6,356 nt of DNA, taken from Vulcanimicrobiota bacterium (GTDB taxonomy: Bacteria > Vulcanimicrobiota > Vulcanimicrobiia > Vulcanimicrobiales > Vulcanimicrobiaceae). The number at the start of each line of letters is the position of its first letter. The first letter of the stretch is position 1. The notes below the pieces were generated by a model, which had not been told where the DNA came from, ran no database searches, and saw only the letters and a program-made list of their open reading frames with translations. Of the stretch, positions 1-6,047 are shown piece after piece. Where the stretch lies: contig JAFAHB010000132.1 of assembly GCA_019237435.1 (NCBI GenBank), positions 1 to 6,356 of the forward strand, written 5' to 3'. The position numbers were made by a program, and so were the translations under genes.

Positions 1-1446
1 CACGTTGACCATTTGCAACGGCGTCGCTTGCATCGCGCCCTGGCCGATTCCCAAAAAACACGCTTCGCTGGGCTCCATCGGGACGCCGAACGCGCGCATC
101 TCCCAGGCGTTCGTCGGCCAGTTCCCCTCATTTTCGCCCGGCAAATCGATACCGGTTTTTGCGTCCAATCCAAAAGCCAGCGCGTATTTGCGCAAGCGCG
201 CGTTGCCGAGCCACCATGCGAGCCGGAAGAAATATCCGTCGCTCGATGCCGCCAGCGCGGGCACGAACGTCGTATCGCCGAGCCCGCCGGCGGCGATGTC
301 GCGCGCGTAGTAGCCGCCGCAATCCCAGCCGCCGGTATCGTCGATGACTTGGTTAACGCGAACGACCCCCTCGGTCAACGCAGCGGATCCCGTGACCATC
401 TTAAAAGTGGAGCCCGTCGGCGTTGCGGCGGCGATCGCGCGATTAAAGAGCGGTTGTGCCGCATCGGTCAGGTCGAACGCGATGCGTTTCCATCGGTCAC
501 CCGCAAAGTCGTTGGGGTTGTAGTTAGGATAACTTGCCAGCGCCAGGATGCCGCCGTTCCATGGATCTTCCGCAACGACGGCGCCGGAGAGCGTACGCCC
601 GCGGCCCAACGATCGTATCCCTCGTTCCAGCGCCGCATCGGCGATTTGCTGCAGGCGCCAGTCGAGATTGGTAACGATGGTGTCGCCCGGAATGGCGGCG
701 CGAGACGCAAGCTTTACGTTCGAGACGACGGCTCCGGTTGCATCGACGACGACGCGCTGGCCGCCGGGCTTGCCGCGCAAATACGCATCGTACGTCAGCT
801 CCAAGCCGTCCTTTCCAATGACGTCGTTGGGTGAGTACCCGCGGTATTTGAGCCGCTCGTATTCCTGCTGCGTGATGGCCCCGACGTAGCCGATGACGTG
901 CGAGCCGACCGAACCGTGAGGATAATCGCGGTTCGGCTGCACCTCCAGATCGACTCCCGGCAGGTCGGAGAGAACCTCGGAGAGCCGAGCCACCGACGCC
1001 ACGGGAAGGTCGGCGGCGAGAATTACCGGTCCGTAGGGCTCATTTGCGACGACGGCATCGAAGCTCGAGTAGCTGGCTCCGCGGTGATGCAGCAAACGAT
1101 ACCAAAGCGATCGCTCGTCCATACCGAGGACGGTCGCAAGCGTCGAGAACTCGCGCCCTACGTTGCTTACCTCCGATGGAATGAGCCCGACGACGAACGA
1201 TGGACGGCTGCGCGCGATAACCGCGCCGTGCCGGTCAAAGATCATCCCGCGCGGCGCGGCGACCGGGATAAGACGAATTTGATTTGCTTGGGCCGCCGCG
1301 CGATAGTGCGCACCGTCGACCAACTGTACCTGGACCAAGCGTGCGAGCAGCGCCAGCAAAGCGATCGCGACGAGGGCGCCGAATGCCGCCGATCGCCATG
1401 CCGGCAGTTTCCACGGTTTACGGCGGGCGCTGTCGGGCTGCCGCAT
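1..1446 (-). CDS. mrdA: Penicillin-binding protein 2 (elongasome transpeptidase), 3' end outside window
   Basis: Class B penicillin-binding protein, the D,D-transpeptidase that cross-links peptidoglycan during side-wall growth together with RodA, MreC and MreD. The 482 codons present show a short basic cytoplasmic N-terminus, one membrane anchor (about residues 19-35), and the class B pedestal motif PRGMIFDR at 65-72. A GKDGLE segment lies at 211-216. The transpeptidase domain has the catalytic STFK (Ser346, Lys349) after PTG and the second motif as SSD (Ser401-Asp403), a form common in PBP2. The last visible residues, GIGQGAMQATPLQMVNV, are the conserved stretch ahead of the KTG motif, so KTG and the C-terminus lie beyond base 1. 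The ATG overlaps the mreD stop by one base (TAATG) with no Shine-Dalgarno, so translation probably depends on coupling. PBP2 is preferred over PBP3/FtsI because of the mreC-mreD context and the SSD motif. Confidence 0.94.
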   Translation of the reverse strand, partial: MRQPDSARRKPWKLPAWRSAAFGALVAIALLALLARLVQVQLVDGAHYRAAAQANQIRLIPVAAPRGMIFDRHGAVIARSRPSFVVGLIPSEVSNVGREFSTLATVLGMDERSLWYRLLHHRGASYSSFDAVVANEPYGPVILAADLPVASVARLSEVLSDLPGVDLEVQPNRDYPHGSVGSHVIGYVGAITQQEYERLKYRGYSPNDVIGKDGLELTYDAYLRGKPGGQRVVVDATGAVVSNVKLASRAAIPGDTIVTNLDWRLQQIADAALERGIRSLGRGRTLSGAVVAEDPWNGGILALASYPNYNPNDFAGDRWKRIAFDLTDAAQPLFNRAIAAATPTGSTFKMVTGSAALTEGVVRVNQVIDDTGGWDCGGYYARDIAAGGLGDTTFVPALAASSDGYFFRLAWWLGNARLRKYALAFGLDAKTGIDLPGENEGNWPTNAWEMRAFGVPMEPSEACFLGIGQGAMQATPLQMVNV

Positions 1447-1970
1447 TATCGCGGAGAAACGTCGAAGCGGCGCGCGACCAACATCGCTGCCACGATCACG
1501 ACGGCGTTCAGCGCCGACTGCAGCAACGACTCGCGAAAGTGGAGCGTTCCTAAGCCCGGCGGATATCCGGATAACGCCATCACGGTCCAGAAGAGCAATG
1601 CCCGGAACAGCGTCGCCAAAACGACGATGGCGCTTGCAAGCGGAATCGAATCGGCAAAGAACCCACGCGAGAGACGGCTCGCGAGAAGCGCGCTCAACGT
1701 CGTCGCAATCATCCACGCCGCTCCCGTTCCCGCGGAGAGCGCGTCTTCGTAAAGACCGGCGACCAGTCCGTATACGGCCGCACGCCGCGCATCGACGCGA
1801 ATCGCGTACCAGACGACGACGACGAGAACGCAGCTCGGAACGACACCGCGCACTGCGAGGTAGTGCACGACCGTCGCTTGAACCGCGAGCGCCCCCGCCA
1901 GCCAGGCCGCCGCGACGTACCAGGCCGGGCCCACGAAGGGCGCGACGTGTGGTTTACCGGCCCGCAACAC
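1446..1970 (-). CDS. mreD: Rod shape-determining protein MreD
   Basis: Integral membrane subunit of the elongasome, linking MreC, PBP2 and RodA in the cytoplasmic membrane. The 174-residue product has the usual MreD length. It is almost wholly hydrophobic with about five membrane segments, for example around residues 15-35, 41-56 and 101-130, separated by short basic loops (VDARR, SRLSRG, ARRFD). MreD has few invariant residues, so the call rests on hydrophobic pattern, length, the GLYEDALS segment (G-xx-xD type typical of MreD) and position between mreC and mrdA. The start is GTG, sharing its G with the mreC stop (TAGTG). The stop overlaps the mrdA ATG in the same way (TAATG). Neither junction has a Shine-Dalgarno, so termination-reinitiation is the likely mode of translation. 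Confidence 0.91.
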   Translation of the reverse strand: MLRAGKPHVAPFVGPAWYVAAAWLAGALAVQATVVHYLAVRGVVPSCVLVVVVWYAIRVDARRAAVYGLVAGLYEDALSAGTGAAWMIATTLSALLASRLSRGFFADSIPLASAIVVLATLFRALLFWTVMALSGYPPGLGTLHFRESLLQSALNAVVIVAAMLVARRFDVSPR

Positions 1971-2773
1971 TATTGCGGAATGACGACGATGCGGTCGAGC
2001 GCGCCAAAGTCGACGAACGTCTTGAGCACGGCGGTTTGATAGAGCGTTGCATCGCCACGCTCGATCGCGGTGACGGTGCCGATCGGTACACCCGAATGGA
2101 AGGAGCGTCCCTCACCGGTCACGACGGCGTCGCCGATGCGCAGCGGCGCATCTTGAGGAACGTATTCAAGCACGACGCTACCGAGATTGCCCCGAGCGAT
2201 CCCCCACCAGCGCCCGCGGCGTACGATTGCAGGTATTCGACTCGTGTAATCGGTCGCGAGCACGACGGTGCTCGTCCACGGTGCGGTCGAAACGATCCGC
2301 CCAACGACGCCGTCGGCATTGACGACGCCGTCGTCGCGACGCACGCCCGCGCGCGATCCCTTGTCGATGGTAACGGCGCGCGAGTCGTTCTCCGGCGGAA
2401 ATCCGACGACGCGCGCCTCGATGCCGCTATCGAGCTCGACGACGGGCCGGATCGCGGATTCCGCGGCGTACTGCGCCGCCAGCTCGTGAAGCCGCGCGTT
2501 CTCAGCGACGAGCCGCTGATTGCGCGCTCGTAAGCGCGCGTTGTCGCGCTCGAGCGACGGGATCGCGGCGAGGATCGTTGCTCCCGACCGCGCAGCATTT
2601 GCCGTTACGGCGATCCCCGTCTCGATCGCGCCGAAAAGTGAGCTTGCAAACGCGCCGACCGGACTCGTCGAGCCGCTGCGCTGCGCGCTAATCTGCAATA
2701 GCGCCAGCAACGCCGCCGCAATGATGATGCCGATCAGCGCAAAGAGTCTGCGTTCGTCCCTATACGTGAAAAT
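1970..2773 (-). CDS. mreC: Rod shape-determining protein MreC, probable ATT start
   Basis: Bitopic scaffold of the elongasome that activates PBP2 from the periplasmic or outer face. Read from ATT at 2773 it has 267 residues: a basic N-terminus with YRDERR, a membrane helix at about 10-28, a coiled coil at about 73-106 (heptad-like SLERDNARLRARNQRLVAEN), then the beta-barrel domains. The family pattern DKGSRAG at 137-143 followed by GVVGRI (155-160), and later GDAVVTGEG and GVPIGTV, is clear. No ATG or GTG exists in frame upstream of the helix. The first conventional start, TTG at 2710 (codon 22), would delete most of the membrane helix. ATT is 6 bases after GAAGG, and an in-frame TGA lies just upstream at 2785-2783, which limits the choice. 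CTG at 2737 is the main alternative but has no Shine-Dalgarno. The 5' end overlaps the end of maf by 40 bases. The family call is firm; the start is inferred. Confidence 0.92.
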   Translation of the reverse strand: MFTYRDERRLFALIGIIIAAALLALLQISAQRSGSTSPVGAFASSLFGAIETGIAVTANAARSGATILAAIPSLERDNARLRARNQRLVAENARLHELAAQYAAESAIRPVVELDSGIEARVVGFPPENDSRAVTIDKGSRAGVRRDDGVVNADGVVGRIVSTAPWTSTVVLATDYTSRIPAIVRRGRWWGIARGNLGSVVLEYVPQDAPLRIGDAVVTGEGRSFHSGVPIGTVTAIERGDATLYQTAVLKTFVDFGALDRIVVIPQ

Positions 2774-3375
2774 GGTAAGCCTTCATTCGGTTTGGGAAGA
2801 GCGAATCCTAACCGGCGAAGCGCGCGGATGACGCGGCCGAGCGGTAAGCCCATGACGGTGTAAAAGTCGCCGTCGATGCTCTCTACCAAGGAAGCGGCAA
2901 ACCCTTGAATTCCGTAAGCACCGGCTTTGTCAAAGGGCTCTCCGGTTGCGACATACTGTGCAATCTCCGCCGGTTGCAGCGAAAAAAAGCGCACGCGGGT
3001 CGTTTCGCGCCCGACGAGCGTCCCGGTTCGATTCGGAGCCGAGAGTGCGAAGGCCGTGTGGACTTGGTGGGTTCGCCCGGACAGCCGCTCGAGCATCGCG
3101 GCAGCGTCGGCGGCGTCGCGCGGCTTGCCGAGTGCGACGCCGTCGAGGTCGACCACCGTATCGGCTGCCAGAACCGGAACGGCGCGCAGCGCCGCGCGAC
3201 CGTGCAGTGCCGCGCGCAACTTCGCCTCAGCGTGGCGGCTTGCCAGCTCGGGAGGGTTCAAATCGCCCAGCGGTCGCTCGTGGTAGCCGCTGGGCAGTAC
3301 CTCGACGTCGAGGCCGAGCGAGCGCAACAGCTCGTACCGGCGTGGCGACAAACTCGCCAGGACGATCGACGACAA
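2734..3375 (-). CDS. maf: Maf-family nucleoside triphosphate pyrophosphatase (YhdE-like)
   Basis: Cytoplasmic Maf protein that hydrolyses non-canonical or excess NTPs to NMP and pyrophosphate. The members most like this one (YhdE) act on dTTP, UTP and modified pyrimidine nucleotides. Motifs with the TTG start: SPRR at 10-13 in the substrate-binding loop, ADTVV at 71-75 with the presumed catalytic Asp72, GKP at 83-85, SGRTHQVHT at 99-107, and DKAGAYGIQG at 149-158, which is diagnostic of the YhdE branch. The TTG at 3375 gives the standard N-terminus (MSSIVLASLSPRR), 213 residues. A GTG at 3426 would add 17 residues and overlap the lipoprotein gene, and has no usable Shine-Dalgarno. The C-terminus runs about 20 residues past the usual end, and this tail overlaps mreC. 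maf next to mre genes is a known arrangement (Bacillus subtilis). Here it occupies the place of mreB. Overexpressed Maf inhibits septation in B. subtilis. Confidence 0.93.
   Translation of the reverse strand: MSSIVLASLSPRRYELLRSLGLDVEVLPSGYHERPLGDLNPPELASRHAEAKLRAALHGRAALRAVPVLAADTVVDLDGVALGKPRDAADAAAMLERLSGRTHQVHTAFALSAPNRTGTLVGRETTRVRFFSLQPAEIAQYVATGEPFDKAGAYGIQGFAASLVESIDGDFYTVMGLPLGRVIRALRRLGFALPKPNEGLPFSRIGTNADSLR
2771..2784 (-). promoter_or_regulatory. mreC ribosome-binding site and ATT start
   Basis: GAAGG at 2784-2780 is followed by six bases (CTTACC) and then ATT at 2773-2771, in frame with MreC. It lies inside the coding region of maf. This is the only clear Shine-Dalgarno among the closely packed genes from nadD to mrdA. 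It decides the start, because only ATT at this spacing preserves the cytoplasmic basic segment and the membrane helix. ATT starts are known but rare (infC in Escherichia coli). Confidence 0.55.
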
Positions 3376-3388
3376 GGGAACGAGTCCG

Positions 3389-3808
3389 TCAGTCGTAGAT
3401 CTTCCCGCCCGTCGAGATATAGCCACCCTCGTGCCGGCCCCGGGGGTCGCGATGCGTCCAGTGGATCACGCCGCCTAAAGGGTAATATTCGTACTCGCCT
3501 TTGACAAGCACGTGCTGGCCCGTTGCCAACGGAATCGCTCCCGTGAAGTCGGTGTTTGCCTCGACGCGCACGATCACGTCGCAACCGGAGCCCAACCGGA
3601 ACAGAAAACCTTCGTGCGGACTCATCCGCCCGGACTGTACGCCCAAGATTCGCGTGACGGTTCCATCGGCGACTACCTCCACCTGGGAGCGCCCGGCCGA
3701 GTACGCGGCGCAGAGTGCCGCGTCGTCGGGCGCCTGCGTCGAGGCGCAAGCGGTTAACGACACCGCGATCGCGCCCAATGCCGCGGCCGGGCTACGCCGT
3801 AACGGCAT
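3389..3808 (-). CDS. DUF3465-family lipoprotein, function unknown
   Basis: Secreted lipoprotein of 139 residues. The N-terminus has an arginine pair, a hydrophobic run (about 8-19) and a lipobox LTAC with the lipidated cysteine at 21. After a short linker comes a small beta-rich domain ending in GEYEYYPLGGVIHWTH (104-119) and DPRGRH (121-126) and closing with GGKIYD. This HWTH/DPRGRH tail is the signature of DUF3465 as I recall it; the family has no assigned reaction. Two further cysteines (33 and 76) could form a disulfide. The ATG at 3808 overlaps the nadD end by 17 bases, and the stop lies 13 bases before the maf start, so it is co-transcribed with both. There is no Shine-Dalgarno. The domain resembles an OB-like fold, which I infer from alternating hydrophobic strands only. 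An envelope role fits both the signal and the downstream wall-synthesis genes, but no substrate can be proposed. Confidence 0.86.
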   Translation of the reverse strand: MPLRRSPAAALGAIAVSLTACASTQAPDDAALCAAYSAGRSQVEVVADGTVTRILGVQSGRMSPHEGFLFRLGSGCDVIVRVEANTDFTGAIPLATGQHVLVKGEYEYYPLGGVIHWTHRDPRGRHEGGYISTGGKIYD

Positions 3809-4412
3809 TTTGGCCGAAGCCGTAGAGCCGGTGCGTCACGATATACCGCCAAACCGGTTCGGGAACCAAATACCGGACGCTTCGGCCCTGCGCGAGCAGA
3901 CTGCGTATTAAGCTTGCGGACTCGGGTATTTCGGGAAGGTTCAACGTCGTCACGCGCTCGCGTAAGTTCTGCGGAATCACCGCGATCACGCGGGCCAGCG
4001 CGTCGGCGTGCACGCCGGCACGAGGCGCGATCGCAAAACGTTCCAGCGAATCGACGACCTCATCGAGCCGAACCCAGTTAGCACTTACGAGCGAATCGGC
4101 TCCGATGACGAACGTGAAACTGGCCTGCGGGTATTTTTCATGCAGGCGGGGCAGCAAGTCGGCGGTGTAGCCGGTTGCCTTCGCGCGTAAATCAGTATCG
4201 TCGAGCTCGAACGCTTCGTTGCTTGCGATTGCTCCGAGGATCATCGCGCAACGATGCGTCGCGTCTGCTTGCGGCTTGTCGCGATAGTGCTGGCTACCGG
4301 TAGGGACGAAGAGCACTCGATCGAGTTTTTCCAACAGCCGCGCCGACTCGGCGACGAAACAATGCGCGTTGTGAATCGGATCGAACGTGCCGCCGAAGAT
4401 CCCAATCTTCAT
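3792..4412 (-). CDS. nadD: Nicotinate-nucleotide adenylyltransferase
   Basis: NadD joins ATP and nicotinate mononucleotide to form deamido-NAD and pyrophosphate, the step before NAD synthetase. The 206-residue product begins with the nucleotidyltransferase signature GGTFDPIHNAH at 7-17, whose two histidines (14, 17) bind the ATP phosphates. FVPTGS (35-40) and the IGADSL segment (103-108) also fit the family. The C-terminal phosphate-binding motif, usually written SSTxIR, appears as SASLIR at 165-170, with Arg170 kept. The ATG overlaps the obg stop in a 4-base ATGA, and no Shine-Dalgarno is visible, so it is translationally coupled to obg. The 3' end overlaps the lipoprotein start by 17 bases. 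In many Firmicutes nadD is followed by yqeK and rsfS; neither is present here. Confidence 0.96.
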   Translation of the reverse strand: MKIGIFGGTFDPIHNAHCFVAESARLLEKLDRVLFVPTGSQHYRDKPQADATHRCAMILGAIASNEAFELDDTDLRAKATGYTADLLPRLHEKYPQASFTFVIGADSLVSANWVRLDEVVDSLERFAIAPRAGVHADALARVIAVIPQNLRERVTTLNLPEIPESASLIRSLLAQGRSVRYLVPEPVWRYIVTHRLYGFGQNAVTA

Positions 4413-5671
4413 GAGTAGGTGAATTCGTACGGCCCAATGCGCACCGTATCCCCTTCGGCCGCTCCCAGCTCGGCAAGCCGCCTTTCGACACCCATTTTTC
4501 CCAGCGCGCGCTCAAAGCGCGCCAGCGCTTCGTCAGAATCGAAGTTCGTCATTGCAGCGAGCCGCTCGACGCGTTCGCCGGAGACGACGAACGTGCCGTC
4601 CTCGCGCCGCTCGATCCGAAACGCTTCCGGCGCCGCGAGCGCAATTCGAACCGGCGGCGGCTCGATGCCTTGCGGGAGCGGCGCTGCTTCAATCGTCCGT
4701 GAGAGACCGTGGATTAAGTCGCGCACGCCTTCGCCGGTCGCCGCACTGACGGCGCGGAGGCCGGGAAAGCGCCGGCGCAGTTCTTGCAGCGATTCCCGCG
4801 CAGCGAGAAGATCGATTTTGTTCAGCACCAGCAGGCGCGGTTTTTCGAGCAATCGCGCGTTCCAAGCCGCGAGCTCCGATTCGATCGTCGTCTTTTCCGC
4901 GAGAATCTCATCCAACGGTTTGGCCCCGTCCAGCAAATGAACGAGCGCGCGCGTGCGCTCGATATGCTTGAGAAATTGATCGCCCAGACCGATGCCTTCG
5001 TGAGCGCCTTCGACCAGACCGGGAATGTCGACGATGACGAACGACTCCTCGTCCGAAACGCGAACGACGCCCAACTGGGGTTCGAGCGTCGTGAATGGAT
5101 AATCGGCAATCTTCGGACGCGCCGCCGAAACAACCGAAAGCAGCGTGGATTTTCCGGCGTTGGGAACACCGACGATACCGCAGTCGGCTAAGAGGCGAAG
5201 CTCGAGTCTCAGCTCGAAACGTTCGCCGGGCTCGCCCCGTTCGGCGAATCGCGGCGCTTGACGAACGCTGGTTGCGAAGTGTTGATTGCCGAGCCCGCCG
5301 CGGCCGCCTTTAGCAACGAGCACCCGCGCACCCGGTCCGCTCAAATCGGCGACGAAACTCTCGATGCCCTCGTTGGATTTGAAAACGATCGTCCCGACGG
5401 GCACGGCGATCGTGAGGTCGTCGCCGCTGCGGCCGGACTTGTTTGAAGCGCCGCCGGTTTTGCCGCTCTGCGCGGCAAATGCGCGGCGATAACGAAACTC
5501 GACGAGGGTTGAAAGCTGCGGCGTTGCCTCGAGATAGACGCTTCCGCCGTGGCCGCCGTCGCCGCCGGCCGGTCCGCCTTTCGGCACGTACTTCTCACGG
5601 CGCCACGCGACGATGCCGTCTCCGCCGTCTCCCGCGGCGATGGTGATTTCGGCTTCGTCGATGAACTGCAC
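4409..5671 (-). CDS. obg: Obg/CgtA ribosome-associated GTPase
   Basis: Essential GTPase of 50S subunit maturation, also linked to the stringent response through (p)ppGpp binding. The 420-residue product has three domains. The glycine-rich Obg fold runs from 1 to about 159 (FIDEAEI at 3-9, GDGGDG at 14-19, KGGRGGLGN at 121-129). The G domain carries GVPNAGKST at 168-176, the switch I segment YPFTTLEP at 191-198, DIPG at 215-218, NKID at 284-287 and SAA at 309-311. The OCT domain occupies about 346-420 (SGERVERLAAMTNFDSDEA, then RIGPYEFTYS). An OCT domain is typical of Gram-positive-type Obg and is absent from Escherichia coli. The start is GTG at 5671, giving the family N-terminus VQFIDEAE. 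Earlier in-frame starts would cross the terminator and are implausible. AAGAG 11 bases upstream is a weak Shine-Dalgarno. The stop overlaps nadD in ATGA. It is separated from rpmA by 70 bases containing an intrinsic terminator. Confidence 0.97.
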   Translation of the reverse strand: MQFIDEAEITIAAGDGGDGIVAWRREKYVPKGGPAGGDGGHGGSVYLEATPQLSTLVEFRYRRAFAAQSGKTGGASNKSGRSGDDLTIAVPVGTIVFKSNEGIESFVADLSGPGARVLVAKGGRGGLGNQHFATSVRQAPRFAERGEPGERFELRLELRLLADCGIVGVPNAGKSTLLSVVSAARPKIADYPFTTLEPQLGVVRVSDEESFVIVDIPGLVEGAHEGIGLGDQFLKHIERTRALVHLLDGAKPLDEILAEKTTIESELAAWNARLLEKPRLLVLNKIDLLAARESLQELRRRFPGLRAVSAATGEGVRDLIHGLSRTIEAAPLPQGIEPPPVRIALAAPEAFRIERREDGTFVVSGERVERLAAMTNFDSDEALARFERALGKMGVERRLAELGAAEGDTVRIGPYEFTYS

Positions 5672-5694
5672 TAGGTGGCTGTCTCTTCTCCGCA

Positions 5695-5724
5695 ATGAAA
5701 AAGGGGCCTGACGGCCCCGCTCAA
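5695..5724 (-). promoter_or_regulatory. Possible weak promoter for obg overlapping the terminator
   Basis: TTGAGC at 5724-5719 and TTTCAT at 5700-5695 are separated by 18 bases. Each matches four of six positions of the sigma-70-type boxes. Initiation about seven bases later would give a leader of roughly 17-20 bases containing GGAG/AAGAG before the obg GTG. The spacer would be the terminator hairpin itself. The match is modest and could be chance; it is listed because no other room for an obg promoter exists between the T tract and the start codon. Confidence 0.2.
5698..5718 (-). terminator. Intrinsic terminator after rpmA
   Basis: On the minus strand GGGGCC, loop GTCA, GGCCCC form a perfect 6-bp all-GC stem (5718-5703), followed at once by five T residues (5702-5698). 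The hairpin starts 23 bases after the rpmA stop. There is no T tract on the other side, so it works only in the direction of rpmA. The obg GTG is only 26 bases past the T tract, so obg depends on readthrough or on a promoter overlapping this element. Confidence 0.82.
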
Positions 5725-5741
5725 GCGACCGGCGCTCGACG

Positions 5742-6020
5742 TTAAGCGGCCGGAAGCACCGAAACGCGCTTGCGATCGCTGTGATTGCTGAACTGCACGA
5801 TTCCGTCGACGAGCGCAAACAACGTGTGATCGCGGCCGATGCCGACGTTTAGCCCAGCGTAAAACCGGGTGCCCCGCTGGCGAACGAGGATGTGCCCGGC
5901 GATCACGCGCTCCCCTCCAAACCGCTTGACGCCCAGGCGCTGCGCGTTCGAATCGCGGCCGTTACGGGTCGAGCCGGCGCCTTTCTTCGAGGCAAACAGC
6001 TGAAGATCGAGGTCGAACAT
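5742..6020 (-). CDS. rpmA: 50S ribosomal protein L27, with Prp-type N-terminal extension
   Basis: L27 sits near the peptidyl transferase centre of the large subunit, where its mature N-terminus contacts tRNA. The 92-residue product has the typical body: [14 protein letters not shown] (11-24), then [19 protein letters not shown] and [10 protein letters not shown]. Residues 1-10 are [10 protein letters not shown], an extension ending in an LQ-L-FA site. In Staphylococcus aureus and other Firmicutes the equivalent LQFFA is removed by the cysteine protease Prp, giving a mature protein that starts SKKG or HKKG. Cleavage after Ala10 is therefore expected. No prp or rplU, its usual upstream partners, lies in the bases available upstream. 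There is no Shine-Dalgarno; a promoter -10 box lies 9 bases before the ATG, so the message is probably leaderless. A terminator follows the gene. Confidence 0.97.
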   Translation of the reverse strand: MFDLDLQLFASKKGAGSTRNGRDSNAQRLGVKRFGGERVIAGHILVRQRGTRFYAGLNVGIGRDHTLFALVDGIVQFSNHSDRKRVSVLPAA

Positions 6021-6021
6021 A

Positions 6022-6047
6022 GCCGGGCTATTGTACCAGAGCCCGGC
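6022..6047. repeat. Perfect 8-bp inverted repeat framing the rpmA -10 box
   Basis: GCCGGGCT (6022-6029) and AGCCCGGC (6040-6047) are exact reverse complements separated by 10 bases that hold the extended -10 element. One arm fills the space between the -10 and the rpmA ATG. This could be an operator for a dimeric regulator. In readthrough RNA from upstream it would form a GC-rich hairpin abutting the start codon. There is no T tract, so it is not a terminator. Confidence 0.7.

Noticed and set aside
52..59. Slippery-looking T TTT TTG heptamer in mrdA as a frameshift signal
   Set aside because: The reading frame continues into the conserved GIGQGAMQATPLQ segment without a shift, and no stimulatory structure is evident.
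13..834. Long plus-strand open frame of 273 codons
   Set aside because: It lies opposite mrdA, is rich in Arg and Ala without any recognisable motif, and has no Shine-Dalgarno. The minus strand has clear PBP2 motifs throughout.
898..1752. Plus-strand open frame of 284 codons
   Set aside because: Antisense to the 5' half of mrdA and much of mreD. GC-rich codon bias on the real strand removes stops on the opposite one.
1598..2533. Plus-strand open frame of 311 codons
   Set aside because: Arg/Pro-rich low-complexity product opposite mreD and mreC; no domain seen.
3376..3426. GTG start for maf, 17 codons upstream
   Set aside because: It would overlap the lipoprotein gene by 38 bases, add residues not found at the start of Maf proteins, and has GAGG directly abutting the GTG with no spacer.
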